64,000 nt of DNA from Nocardia rosealba (GCF_020216065.1 NZ_JAIWNA010000008.1:1-64000); one strand, 5' to 3'; positions 1 to 9,462 are shown, counted from the stretch's first letter. Numbers and translations are program-made. Notes: generated by a model not told the origin, from the sequence alone.

Positions 1-236
1 CCGTCGATGAGGGGTTGGATCCATTCGAGGATGGATTCGCCGCCGCGGCCTTGGGGGTAGGCGGCGTTGACGGTGCCGACAACGGCTTCGAGTTCGGGAA
101 CGAGGGCCTTGGCGTCATCGGCGGCGGCTTGGAGGTCTTTGCCCATTCGCCACATGAGGTCTTCGTTGCCGTGTGGCCAGTCGGCTCCGACGAGCCATTC
201 CACGGGTTCGAGCCAGGACGGGAATCCGAGTGCCAC
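1..236 (-). CDS. CpnT-like / WXG100-like N-terminal domain protein, truncated by the window edge
   Basis: Only the first 78 codons are in the window; the gene runs leftward off the edge. From the GTG at 236 it reads GFPSWLEPVEWLVGADWPHG, then a helical stretch with NEDLMWRMGKDLQAAADDAK and AAYPQGRGGESILEW. This W-rich opening followed by a helical hairpin is what I know from the WXG100-like N-terminal domain of CpnT-type and other polymorphic toxins of Nocardia and mycobacteria, where it marks type VII secretion substrates. The toxin or other C-terminal domain would lie outside the window, so the activity is unknown. The start is the first possible codon after an in-frame TAA at 243-245; the ribosome binding site is weak. 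The family call is from pattern memory. Confidence 0.6.
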   Translation of the reverse strand, partial: MALGFPSWLEPVEWLVGADWPHGNEDLMWRMGKDLQAAADDAKALVPELEAVVGTVNAAYPQGRGGESILEWIQPLID

Positions 237-480
237 AGCGGGTTACCGGTACTCGATGCGGGCAACACACCGATCGACCGGTCTGTCCCACCCGGGATAC
301 AGGTCGGCAACAGCCTTTGACATCCGAGCCCCCCACGGCTGATGTAGCGAATGTTCACGTTGCCGACGCCAACACGTCGTCACCGCCCCCACAATTGCCT
401 TTCGGCTTGCTGCGCCGCAGCTCAAAAATCCTCTGCCACAACCGATTCAGCCTCAGTAGAGGGTTTTACAACGCCATGTC

Positions 481-492
481 TTTCGGCCGAAA
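481..492. promoter_or_regulatory. 12-bp perfect palindrome
   Basis: TTTCGGCCGAAA is self-complementary and lies in the 279-bp stretch (237-515) between the stop of the 992-aa gene and the start of the CpnT-like gene. It could be a regulator site for the CpnT-like gene. Nothing else clear is visible there apart from a 26-codon reading frame at 243-323 (minus) of doubtful reality. Low confidence as a functional site. Confidence 0.2.
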
Positions 493-515
493 CATACGAT
501 AATGGGAGGTGAACA

Positions 516-3494
516 CTACGGAACGAGATCCTGTGCGGCCCAGTGTTCGGGGCTCGGGTCGAGTTCACCGGCCCATTCCCATGCACCGAATTCAGGTAGC
601 GCACACCAGTACTGGGTGACATCCACCGAATCGATTCTTTCGCTGACGACTCCACGCCCATGTGGCTCCACGACGACGGCCCGAGCCAAGCCGTCGAGCC
701 TGACCTCGAAAGTCGCGAGCAGCGTGTACTCCGGTGTTTCCCGTGGTGACGGACCGGCATAGATCAGCCGTTGCTGGGCTTGATGCAGAAAGCGATCCTC
801 GACCCACCGGAAAGTGTGGATCGCACGGAAGCGCTTGGCATCGTCGAAGAAGTGAACGGCGAAGGCGTTGTCGTTGCGGCAGACGGTGATGAGAACCCGC
901 GGATCGTCTTGCGGTCCGAGGATCACACAGTATTGCAGGCCCTCGGCATCACGTCGGTGCGCCTGACCGGCGGAGATCACGGCTCGCGGTGTCGCTCGGA
1001 CCGGGTCCCAGGCGAGGCTGTAGTGCACCTGTGGTCGGTCGGCGGCGCGCGGCCAGGTGAGCGGATTCAGATCGCGTAGCGGTTCCCAGTCGCCGAACTG
1101 GGGGGCGGTCAGCCAAAGCCGTTCCATCCTGGTGATTTCCGCTACCGATTCTTCCCGCGTCGACCGGCCGGCTTCCACGGTGACCCGCGTTGCGGTGCCG
1201 CCCGGTTCGAAGCTGTATTGCTCGGCGCGCACACCGCCGAGCCCGTCGCCGTCGTATCGATACAGGGTCAGCTGCGCCAAGAACAGCTTGGTCGGACTCT
1301 TACGCTCGAACTCGAACGACAGTCGTGGTCGCCCCTGCTCGTCGACCTTCGTGACTCGCAGTTCTTCGGCTGCCCGATACATATCGATGATGGTGTCGGG
1401 GGAGTGGGCTTCGCCGAACACCACGCTGTAAGGCGCACCGGCACGATCGCGTTCGCGGGCCTCGGCTTCGCTGAGGTGGCCGCGCGGGCCTGGCTGCTCG
1501 GACTCCCGATCCCAGCTGCGGTAGTAGCCGACCAAGGCACGCGCGAGGATGCGTCGTCCGAGTTGTGCCGTGATCGCCGCGAGCGGTTCGACGTCATCGG
1601 ATTGCCGCGCGGCGCCGGCGCCCTTCAATCGAGTGGCGAGCTCGCCGAGTGCTTTGCCCACATAGGGGGCGAGGTTGTCCGGCACAAGGATCGGATCGGG
1701 ATCGGTGTCCGCCCCGCGCAACAACCTGGCGATATCGGCTGCTTCGGCGGTGAGCTCGACCGGACCGGCAGTCGCATTGCCGGACTGCCGGCGAAGGTGT
1801 CGAGCGGGGTCGCGAACGGGGGGTGTCGGGGTGCGCGCGGGCCGGTCTTGCGCGAGCAGATAAAGGTTGATGGTCGCGTCGCGCCATACCGGGTCGCTGG
1901 GAACTCGCCAGCCGTCGCGGCCGTCGGCAACGATGTCGAGCCAGTGGATCGCCGCGTCCCGCAATCGCCCGAGCTTGGTCCGGGAATTCGACGTCGTCGC
2001 GGCGATGGCCGACCGCCTTGTACTCGATAGATCCCGCAGGCGGGCAGCCATTTCCGTGTACTCGCCACTCGATTCGGCCAGGTCACCGCTAGGACCGAAG
2101 GCCGCGTCGGGGCCGATGCGGGTGGCGAGTTCGTCGAGCAGATCGGCGGCGATCACGACCTCCGCGTGGGAAAGCTCCACAGCGCGCCACTGCTGGTGGA
2201 CTACCTCGGCCGGCTGATTCTTCGGTTCGGCAATCGAATCCTCGGGTGTGCCCATGATCGCCGAATGCAGCTGCCGCGCCACCTGGGCAAAGTGATCGTC
2301 TCGAGCGGTCTTGTCGTCGAGTAGGCGGCTCAGATCGAGCGCTGCCGCGCGGATCCGCTCGTACTCGCCGAAAGTCTCGCCCTTCGAGGAATCCACGGTG
2401 GGGATCAGGAGCTCGGCGGGCATGAGATGGTCGACCGGGTCGATGACGTCGGGTGCGGTGCCATCCGACTGCAACCGGTCGCTCGCGGTTATCCACATCC
2501 GTGTCGGACCCGGGTAGAAGAACGGACGGCCGTAACGGGTTTGCGCCAACAGCTCGGCCGCGAGGTCGTCGGCGAGGATGCCGAGATCGGAACGGACGCC
2601 GAGCAGCCCGTACGAGATACCCGGTAGCAACCGCGAGGCCAATTCGCGCAGCAGTAATCCGGTGACGATGGCGGTCTCGGCACCGATGGTGACCAATGGT
2701 GGCTCGGGCGACGAGACGGCTTCCGCTGCCAGCAGTTCGCGCAGCGCGTTGGCCTCGTCGAAAATCGGGCGCCCGTCGACCGACCGAAGGAAAAGGCCGG
2801 GGTCGTCCGGTCCTACGACGGCCGGTGCAGGCCCACCGTGGGTTGCCCGTGCCAAAGCCGCCATCGCGGCTTGACCCGCGCCGGATCCGAGTACGTCCGA
2901 CAACGGCGGCGGATTCGCAGGTTGCCCGGCATGGGCGATTCCCACTACATCGAGGACACGGATGACAGCATTACGCAGGTCGGGTCGATACACGGACATG
3001 GCATGGGTGAGCCATTCGGCACGCTCGACCGGATCGAACTCGCGCGCAAGCGGGCGGCGGACCGGAGTCGACTCGGTCAGGGTGTCGGCGAGCTTTCGGG
3101 TCCGCTCGCCCAGGGCGAGACCGTTGGTGCCGACACCGAACGCCGCACCCGGCCGCAGGCGGGCGGCGAGCTCGCGCAACAGGTCGGCGACCAGCACCAC
3201 CTGCAGGCCGGTCATTGTCACCTCGCCTGCTGAGCCATCGGCGAAACGAGACAGGAGATCGCTGTCGAGTCCGAGCGGGGAGCCCCCGTGCGCCGTGCTC
3301 AACAGATAGAGCTCCGGGTCGGGTACGCCGTCGACGCGAGGTTTGGCGAACATCACCTTGCCGCGGAATTTCTGGGCAAGAGCGGTTACCGCCCCGTCGA
3401 GCAGATCCTGATTCGAATCAGGTGCGGACGCGGCATCGACGAGTGCGGTCGCCGCCCGCAGAATTCCTGGCGTGGCCAACTCGTCGTCGGTCAT
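516..3494 (-). CDS. Large repeat-containing protein of unknown function (992 aa)
   Basis: I do not recognise a named family. Residues 1-630 hold four diverged repeat units about 165-175 residues apart. The clearest element is a helix of the type ADLLRELAARLRPGAAFG at about 102-120, echoed near 278-297, 450-467 and 613-627; strand-like segments (LYLLSTAHGG, LFLRSVDGRP, INLYLLAQDRP) recur between them. The C-terminal third (about 640-992) is strand-rich and ends in a second duplication, marked by APQFGDWEPL and LPEFGAWEWA. No signal peptide or membrane segment is visible, so it is probably cytoplasmic. The ATG at 3494 is preferred over a TTG at 3500 because a GAGG lies at good distance from it. 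It precedes the CpnT-like gene on the same strand, so an accessory or immunity role is possible, but only by position. Confidence 0.7.
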   Translation of the reverse strand: MTDDELATPGILRAATALVDAASAPDSNQDLLDGAVTALAQKFRGKVMFAKPRVDGVPDPELYLLSTAHGGSPLGLDSDLLSRFADGSAGEVTMTGLQVVLVADLLRELAARLRPGAAFGVGTNGLALGERTRKLADTLTESTPVRRPLAREFDPVERAEWLTHAMSVYRPDLRNAVIRVLDVVGIAHAGQPANPPPLSDVLGSGAGQAAMAALARATHGGPAPAVVGPDDPGLFLRSVDGRPIFDEANALRELLAAEAVSSPEPPLVTIGAETAIVTGLLLRELASRLLPGISYGLLGVRSDLGILADDLAAELLAQTRYGRPFFYPGPTRMWITASDRLQSDGTAPDVIDPVDHLMPAELLIPTVDSSKGETFGEYERIRAAALDLSRLLDDKTARDDHFAQVARQLHSAIMGTPEDSIAEPKNQPAEVVHQQWRAVELSHAEVVIAADLLDELATRIGPDAAFGPSGDLAESSGEYTEMAARLRDLSSTRRSAIAATTSNSRTKLGRLRDAAIHWLDIVADGRDGWRVPSDPVWRDATINLYLLAQDRPARTPTPPVRDPARHLRRQSGNATAGPVELTAEAADIARLLRGADTDPDPILVPDNLAPYVGKALGELATRLKGAGAARQSDDVEPLAAITAQLGRRILARALVGYYRSWDRESEQPGPRGHLSEAEARERDRAGAPYSVVFGEAHSPDTIIDMYRAAEELRVTKVDEQGRPRLSFEFERKSPTKLFLAQLTLYRYDGDGLGGVRAEQYSFEPGGTATRVTVEAGRSTREESVAEITRMERLWLTAPQFGDWEPLRDLNPLTWPRAADRPQVHYSLAWDPVRATPRAVISAGQAHRRDAEGLQYCVILGPQDDPRVLITVCRNDNAFAVHFFDDAKRFRAIHTFRWVEDRFLHQAQQRLIYAGPSPRETPEYTLLATFEVRLDGLARAVVVEPHGRGVVSERIDSVDVTQYWCALPEFGAWEWAGELDPSPEHWAAQDLVP

Positions 3495-3681
3495 GACCAA
3501 TGCCTCATCCCCCGCTCGAACCTCGGATCACGCCTGCACATCGACCCCCGATTGTCGTGAATGCTACCCCCGCGGCCGTGCTGGTGAATATCTCAGCCGT
3601 ACCGATCTCCGCAGGTAGACCCTGTGTGAATATTTGCCGAATACGTTGTCGTCCAAGAGATATCGCACCATCGAAGACCAT

Positions 3682-4275
3682 CTAATCGAGGGTCGTGGTG
3701 GTCGACAGTCGCCGCTGCGCATCGGCGACGACGGGCCGGGTTCCCGATCGGATCGCCCAGGCGCTGGTTCGGCGTTGGAACAGGGCACATGACGGTCCAC
3801 TTGTCGTCTGCGCGATGCGTGCGAGGCGGAAACCTGCACGCCGGTAGTAGTCGTGCAGGCCCAGGTTGGTGGTCCACGCGTCCAGGCGGACCCAGTCCCG
3901 GCGGTCCAGTTCGGCGAGTTCGGCCGCGTGCGCGAGCATGTGGTGGCCGACGCGGCGTCCGGCGAAGTTCAGGTCCACGATCATGAAATGCACGATCATC
4001 GACTCGGCAAGCTCCCAGGGCGACCACAGGCCGGGATCGGAACGCTGATTCACCGTGATCGTGCCCGCGGGTCGGTCTTCGACCTCGGCGATCCAGGTCT
4101 GGCCGGCGTCCAAGGCGCGCCCGACGGCGTCGGCGAAGATCTCGATCGGGCGGCCACGGCCCGCGACGGTCCATTGGTCCGAACCGCGCGCGGTGAGCCA
4201 GGCAGTGCGTTGCACGCGCAGGCGGCAGATCAGCGACAGGTCGCCCAGGGTGGCCCGGCGCATCCGTACCGTCAT
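3682..4275 (-). CDS. GNAT-family N-acetyltransferase
   Basis: 197-aa protein with the GNAT fold pattern: an N-terminal RRATLGDLSLICRLR segment, a central strand with FMIVDLNFAGRRVGHHMLAH corresponding to the acetyl-CoA-binding strand-loop-helix, and the late DAWTTNLGLHDYYRRAGF segment typical of motif B. GNAT enzymes transfer an acetyl group from acetyl-CoA to an amine; the substrate cannot be read from the sequence. The canonical Q/RxxGxG/A loop is relaxed (RRVGHH). The ATG at 4275 overlaps the TGA of the upstream GntR gene (ATGA), so the two are probably translationally coupled. The pairing suggests that the GntR protein controls the enzyme. Confidence 0.85.
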   Translation of the reverse strand: MTVRMRRATLGDLSLICRLRVQRTAWLTARGSDQWTVAGRGRPIEIFADAVGRALDAGQTWIAEVEDRPAGTITVNQRSDPGLWSPWELAESMIVHFMIVDLNFAGRRVGHHMLAHAAELAELDRRDWVRLDAWTTNLGLHDYYRRAGFRLARIAQTTSGPSCALFQRRTSAWAIRSGTRPVVADAQRRLSTTTTLD

Positions 4276-5081
4276 GGCAACGGCACGGCAGGCCCGGGTG
4301 CGATGCCGAGGGTTCGGGCGATGACGTCGGTGCCCGCCGCGTCGCCGAATTGGTAGGCCAGCCGGTTGCGTCCGGCCAGGGAACGGTGGCGGGTGGCGCG
4401 GGTGACCCGCTCGTGATTGGCGCCGATGCGAAGATGGTCGAGCAGGATGGTGCCGGTGGCGACGCCGAGCACGGCGGCCTCCTCCGCCGTGGCCGCGCGG
4501 GCGAGCACGGTGTCGCGATGCGCGGTCTCGCCGTGGCCACGGTCGGCGAGCCGGCGCGTAGTGCCCTCGGGGATGTCGTGCGGGGAGTCGATACCCGCCG
4601 ACTCGGCCAGATCGCGCGGGTAGAAGCTCACCTCCCACGACCACGGCTCGTTGTCCAGATACTGCACCACGGTGCGGGCCAGCACCCACGAGTCGACCGG
4701 CACGCCGAGCCAGAGCGCCACTTGTTCGTCGGCCGGCTCCATCCTGGTGCTGAATTCCTTGGCGGGTTCCCGGTTCGCCGCGCGCGCGATCTCCTCGAAG
4801 ATGTCGTGCGCCGAGCGCGGACGATCACGCCGGATGTGGTCGGTGACCACGGATTCGAGCACTTCCTGGTTTCGAACGATGGTTCCGCGGGAAGTCGCTG
4901 TATAGACCAGGTTTTCGGCGACGAGTACCTGGATGGCGTTGCGCGCGGTGGTGATCGAGACCTGCATCTGCTCGGCCAGCTCGGAATGACTGGGCAGCCG
5001 GTCGCCCGGTTTCCAGGTACCCGCGCGGATCTCCTCGCGGAGGAGGTTCGCGATCCGCAGATAGGTCGGACCGTCCGCCAT
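4272..5081 (-). CDS. GntR/HutC-family transcriptional regulator
   Basis: 269-aa regulator. Residues 5-75 form a GntR winged helix (YLRIANLLREEIRAGTWKPG, then LPSHSELAEQMQVS and ARNAIQVL). Residues 95-260 form a UTRA-type effector domain with an LARTVVQYLDNEPWSWEVSF core, which places it in the HutC subfamily. Such proteins bind operators as dimers and release DNA on binding a small molecule; the effector here is unknown. Two start codons lie in tandem at 5084 and 5081; the second has the better spacing from GAGGAG. Its promoter region holds an inverted repeat (5104-5134) with a likely -10 (TACACT, 5118-5113) inside it, so autoregulation is likely. It is divergent from the DUF4254 gene and coupled to the GNAT gene. 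Confidence 0.9.
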   Translation of the reverse strand: MADGPTYLRIANLLREEIRAGTWKPGDRLPSHSELAEQMQVSITTARNAIQVLVAENLVYTATSRGTIVRNQEVLESVVTDHIRRDRPRSAHDIFEEIARAANREPAKEFSTRMEPADEQVALWLGVPVDSWVLARTVVQYLDNEPWSWEVSFYPRDLAESAGIDSPHDIPEGTTRRLADRGHGETAHRDTVLARAATAEEAAVLGVATGTILLDHLRIGANHERVTRATRHRSLAGRNRLAYQFGDAAGTDVIARTLGIAPGPAVPLP

Positions 5082-5103
5082 CATGCTCCTCGGTAGGTCG
5101 TGC

Positions 5104-5134
5104 AGGTAACGAAGTGTACTCGTCTGGGTTACCT
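5104..5134. promoter_or_regulatory. Candidate GntR operator (inverted repeat)
   Basis: AGGTAAC at 5104-5110 and GTTACCT at 5128-5134 form a perfect 7-bp inverted repeat with a 17-bp spacer. The repeat encloses the likely -10 hexamer of the gntR promoter and ends 15 bp before the -35 of the divergent promoter. It could therefore control both directions. Confidence 0.5.
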
Positions 5135-5149
5135 ACGGCCGAGTAATGC

Positions 5150-5177
5150 TTGACAGTGAGCTTGCGAGGTTTATTGT
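5150..5177 (+). promoter_or_regulatory. Sigma70-type promoter for the DUF4254 gene
   Basis: TTGACA at 5150-5155, a 16-bp spacer and TATTGT at 5172-5177. This is close to the housekeeping consensus and stands out in the GC-rich context. It points rightward to the DUF4254 gene. Confidence 0.55.
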
Positions 5178-5254
5178 AATGAACGTCCTGATCCGGTGCT
5201 GTGCGGCGACGACGGCGAGGCAACGTGGCTGGTGCGGAGAGTTCTACGGTTGTA

Positions 5255-5755
5255 ATGGCTTTCCCCGACACATTGCGATGTGTCGATTCCGCAGGTTCTC
5301 AGGCTGATACCGGTTTACTGCCCTTTTCCGACCTACTGGTCCGGGCATGTCGCGGGCACCGGGTGGTCGGTGGGCCGCTGCTGTGGTTCGCGCGCGACCT
5401 CGCGGTGCTGCACGAGAAGCGGGTGGTCGGCCGTGGCGGCCGCGTCGAGACCGACGCCGTGGTGTTGCGTGAGATCGATTGCCGACGAAGCGAATTGGTC
5501 CTCGCCATCGACGACTGGGTGTTGCGCGGCGTGCCGCAACACCGACTGGGCGCCACGCTGCACACCGAAACCATCGGCGCGGTCATCGACCGGTTGGCGG
5601 AGTCCTCGGTGCGGGCTCACCACGCGCTGATGACGCTGGACGCCAACGACGAGCTGCTGCACAGCGCCTGGCACCACCTGGCCGAATTGGCCGACGCCTA
5701 CGACGATCTGGTGCGCGATGTGCTCGCCGGGCGGCGTCGGCTGCCCGAATGGTGA
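5255..5755 (+). CDS. DUF4254 domain-containing protein
   Basis: 166-aa protein matching what I know of the DUF4254 family: LVLAIDDWVLRGVP, then LHTETIGAVIDRLAE and, near the end, AWHHLAELADAYDDLVRDVL followed by GRRRLPEW. The protein looks mostly helical and cytoplasmic; no biochemical role is established to my knowledge. The ATG at 5255 was chosen, but an in-frame GTG at 5201 would give 184 aa; the ribosome binding site does not decide it (GGAGAG lies about 14 nt before the ATG). It converges with the EspI-like gene, with 4 bp between the stops. Confidence 0.75.
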   Translation: MAFPDTLRCVDSAGSQADTGLLPFSDLLVRACRGHRVVGGPLLWFARDLAVLHEKRVVGRGGRVETDAVVLREIDCRRSELVLAIDDWVLRGVPQHRLGATLHTETIGAVIDRLAESSVRAHHALMTLDANDELLHSAWHHLAELADAYDDLVRDVLAGRRRLPEW

Positions 5756-5759
5756 CCGC

Positions 5760-8700
5760 TCAGCGGTAGCGGTTGTGTTCGGCGCCGAACTCGTCGGCGA
5801 CCGTCGCGGCCAGCTCCACATACGCGCGCTTGGTGGACTTGTGCAGGCGGTGCAGGTCGATCTCGGCGCCCTCGGACAGGTGCTCGTCGAACGGGATGAT
5901 GTGCACGGCACGGCAGCGCGACAGGAAGTACTCCCGCAACTGCTGCACACCGACATTCGGGGAACCCTCACGCGGGAGGTTGATCACGACCACCGCATTG
6001 CGCACGAGGTGGTCGTGCCCGTGCAGCGACAGCCAGTCGAGCGTGGCGGCGGCGCTGCGGGCACCGTCGATGGCCGCCGACGAGATCAGCACCAGCGAAT
6101 GCGCCAGGTCGAGCACGCCGTTCATCGCCGAGTGCATCAGGCCGGTGCCGCAGTCGGTGAGGATGATGTTGTAGAACCGCTGCAGGATGCGGGCGACGGC
6201 CCGGTACTCCTCGTCGTTGAACGACTCCGAGGCTGCCGGATCGCGTTCGCTGGCAAGCACTTCCAGCCTGCTCGAACTCTGCGAGGTGTGCCTGCGCACA
6301 TCCGAGTACCGTTCGATCGCCGGATCGAGCAGCAGGTCGCGCACGGTCGAGCGGGTCTGGATGGCTACGCGCTGGGACAGGGTGCCGAAGTCCGGGTTGG
6401 CGTCGACCGCGATCACTCGGTCACCACGGATCGACGCGAAGATCGACCCGAGACCGGTGGTGGTCGTCGTCTTGCCGACACCACCCTTGAGCGAGAGCAC
6501 CGCGATCCGGTAATCACCACGCACCGGCTGCCGGATACGGGCGACCAGTTCCTGCAGGCGCCGCTCCTCGGCCGACATTCCCGGGTTGATCGCACCACCG
6601 GAAACATGGTGCACGGCCTTACGCCATCCACTGCCCGGTGCCTTCTTGACCCGCTTGACCGGCACATTGTCCAGTGACGGAGGTTGGTAGCCGGGGTTAC
6701 CCCAGCCCGGCTGACCGTAGGCGGGCTGCTGGTACTGCGGTGCCACATGCTGCGGGGCAACGTTGTTCGGGGCTTGGTACGGCTGCGCCGGTCCGCCGTG
6801 CGGGGCGCCGTCCGGCGCGTGGAAGGGCTGAACCGGGGCACTGTTGGGTGCTTGGGACCAGGTGCCGTCCGGCGCCTGGAACTGCTGGGGCGCCGCCGCC
6901 TGGTACGGCTGGGCCGGTGCGCCATCGGGTGCGTGGAGCGGCCCCGGGTACGGCTGCGCCTGGGAGCCGTCGGGCGCCTGGTACGGCTGAACCGGCGCGG
7001 CAGTGCCCTGTGAGTACTGCTGGGTCTGAGCAGCATTCGGGCCCGCCTGCGCGGCGTTTCCGTGGGGATAGGTGCCGTCCGGCTGCACTCGCATGCCGTC
7101 AGGGCGGTACTGGGGGAGCCCATCGCTCTGGTTGGGATGGGCAACGGCCGTGTCGGGTGTCTGCGGGTAGCCGCCGTGCATGGGGTGCTGTGCCGGATAG
7201 GCGGTCGCACCACCGCTCTGCGCGGTCGGGGCGGGGATCGCCTGCTGCGCGACGTCGGGCTGTGCGGGCGCGGCGTCGGGCGTCAGTTGATGCCGTGGAG
7301 GTGTTCCCTCGGGGCGGGAAGGCGGCCCGGGCTGTGCGAATTCGCCTGAGCGGTAAGCAGTTTCAGACGGGCCGCCCTGCGCGACGCCGGCGCTGGGCAA
7401 CCCGCCCTGCAGTCGAGGGTCGTCGGCCCGGAACATCTCGGTCTGCGCATCAGGTGCGTGCACGGAAGTGCCGTGCGACAGATCTCCGGGAATCGAATCG
7501 TATTGCGACGCAGAGAAAGCCGGTCCCTGCGGTACCTCGCCGGACGCATAGGGCGAAACAGGCGCCGCTGAAGCCGCGACGTCACCAGCGCTGTACGGCG
7601 ACCCCTGCGCGACCCCACCTTGTTCGGCCTGGGCTTGGTCGGCGCCGCCCTCGTTCCGTGTCGACGAAGGGTTGGCCGAATATCCGGCGTCGGCCGACTC
7701 GGCTGCGACGGAAGCCGCCGATGCGCCAGTGGTCGATCCGGATGCCGGTGCACTCGATGTGTTGTGAGAGGACGCGTCCGGCCCGGAAACGCTGGGCTGC
7801 GGCGCTTCCGGTTGTGCGTTCTGGATCGCCGGATCCGGCTGGCCGCTGGTGGGCGGCGCAGGTTCGCCTATCGGGCGCGAAGGCGTCGAGAGCGCCTCGA
7901 GCGGAGTGGCCGATGACAACGGGTCGACACCCGACGAAACCGCTTCGCCGACCGACGCCTGCGGCTGCGCGGGGGAAGGCGACGAGACCGGCACGGCGGG
8001 CGGTGCGAGCGGGTCTGCGGGTGAAGGCGACGACGTCGGATCAGCGGGCGGTGCCGGCGGGTCCGCGGGTGAAGGCGACGACACCGGCACGGCGGGCGAC
8101 GCCAACGAGTCCGCGGGTGAAGACGACGACACCGGAACGGCGGGCGACGCCAGCGGGTCCGAGGGAGACGGCGGGGTGGGTGCGAGCAAGCGTGGCGGCG
8201 CCTGGGTCGGGCGCGCCGGGGGATCGGGCAGCGGGGGAGGCGGCGGGAGGTCGGGCAGGCTGCGCTGGTTCGAGGGCCCGAGCGGTGTGAAGCCCTCGGA
8301 CGGGGGAGCGGGGGTCCGCGTCGGGAGGGCCGCCGCGGCCTGCTCGGCAGGTGTCGGGGGCAGTGAAGGGCCCGAATGAGCTGGCGGAACGGCCGTATTC
8401 GGGACCGAGTGCGACGGCGAACTGGTGTGCGCCGGCGCGGCCGGGAACCGGGCCGGTGTAGAGGGCTGCCCGGTGTTCCACGGGGAGAATGCATCCGGCC
8501 CGGTCTGCGGCGGCATGAGCCGGTCAGGTGCGCCCTGTTCCTGGGGTCGAGCGGCGCCGGCCGAGGACCGCGAACCGGCGGCATGCTGGGCGGAGTCGCC
8601 CGCCGCGCCGGAGTCGAGCCTCGGTGGAGCGAGTGGGTCGGGGCCTTGCTCCCACGCGCCTGCCTGGGCTTGCTGGGCGGAGTCGCCCGAGGCCGACCGC

Positions 8701-9134
8701 GGTGGCGGAGCGAGTGGGTTCGGGGCGCCCTGAGCCTGCGGCCAAGGCGCGCCGGTCGAGGCCGGTGGCCAGGAGGAGTCGGCGCCCTGAGTCGGTGCGG
8801 GCGCGCTCGATGTCGACGGATTCGGACCGGGCATCAGCGGGCTCGCGGTCGACGGCGCATGCGGATCGTGGAAAGCAGGGCCGTGGCCCGCGGTGCCGGT
8901 GACCTGGCTCGGCGGTGCGGTCTGTTCGGGCTCGCGCTCCTTGCGGCGGCGGCCGCCCTTCTTCTCCTTGCGCGCGCTGTCGTCACCGCGCAGGAAACGG
9001 CGACGCTTGGGTGCCTCGTCGATCGGTTCGTCCTGTGGCAGGTTCTCGACCGGTGCCTCGTACCCGACCTGGGTGACTTCGCTCTCCGACAGCCATGGCG
9101 GCAACATGGGGAGGCTGTCGTTGTTGCGGCTCAC
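5760..9134 (-). CDS. EspI-like MinD/ParA-family ATPase with long Pro-rich N-terminus
   Basis: 1124-aa protein. Residues 1 to about 840 are low-complexity Pro/Ala/Ser/Gln, with two internal repeat types: about 16-residue [15 protein letters not shown] units and later APDGxxxQPYQ units. The C-terminal 270 residues are a ParA/MinD-type ATPase with a deviant Walker A ([15 protein letters not shown], about residue 880), a switch-like [11 protein letters not shown] and an ILTDCGTGL Walker B region. This is the layout of mycobacterial EspI and related type VII accessory ATPases, where the Pro-rich part is thought to mediate interactions. The GTG at 9134 has GGAG 7 nt upstream; a TTG at 9209 is less likely. 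The ESX-4 genes lie 14 kb away, so a functional link is inferred from the family only. Confidence 0.8.
7985..8174. repeat. 48-bp imperfect tandem repeat, about four copies
   Basis: The segment ACCGG recurs at 7987, 8083 and 8131 with a diverged copy near 8035, giving a 48-bp period (16 codons). It encodes the [15 protein letters not shown]-type units of the EspI-like protein. Being in frame, copy-number change would alter only the length of the linker. Confidence 0.75.
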
Positions 9135-9311
9135 CGGTGCGCTCCGCTCACCAGGGTCCCCCGATCTGATCGACCCACTACTTGCGACGCCGGTGAGTTT
9201 ACGCGACAACCCGATCGGCGTGGCGGGCGCCTCATGCCTGCCCGCGTGCCCACCGTCGACGCCTCCATTGTGCGACGTGCGCCACGTTCAGGGTGTACCG
9301 TCGGGGTCTTT

Positions 9312-9340
9312 TTGCCTCAGCGCACACGGCCCGGTAAGCT
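9312..9340 (+). promoter_or_regulatory. Candidate infA operon promoter
   Basis: TTGCCT at 9312-9317, a 17-bp spacer and TAAGCT at 9335-9340, about 120 bp upstream of infA. Spacing is ideal for a housekeeping sigma factor. It is the best hexamer pair seen between the divergent EspI-like gene and infA. Confidence 0.45.
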
Positions 9341-9462
9341 TGAGCGGCGGTGCACCTAGGCGCCGACTGTTCGCGTGCAAACCCGGGAAGTTCGTCGGGC
9401 CTGTGGGTGAGCAGCTACGAGGTAACCACTCAAGGTTGAGCATAACCGGGATCGCGGAGGAT

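Noticed and set aside
243-323. 26-codon minus-strand frame just before the CpnT-like gene
   Set aside because: Too short and without homology or a good ribosome binding site; possibly a leader peptide, but not supported.
7985-8174. Considered as a CRISPR or DNA-level regulatory repeat
   Set aside because: The units are direct, contiguous, in frame and translate to Pro-rich repeats of the EspI-like protein; there are no spacers.
6674-8290. 538-codon plus-strand frame opposite the Pro-rich EspI-like region
   Set aside because: It mirrors the Pro/Ala repeats and has an Arg/Gly-rich composition without motif.
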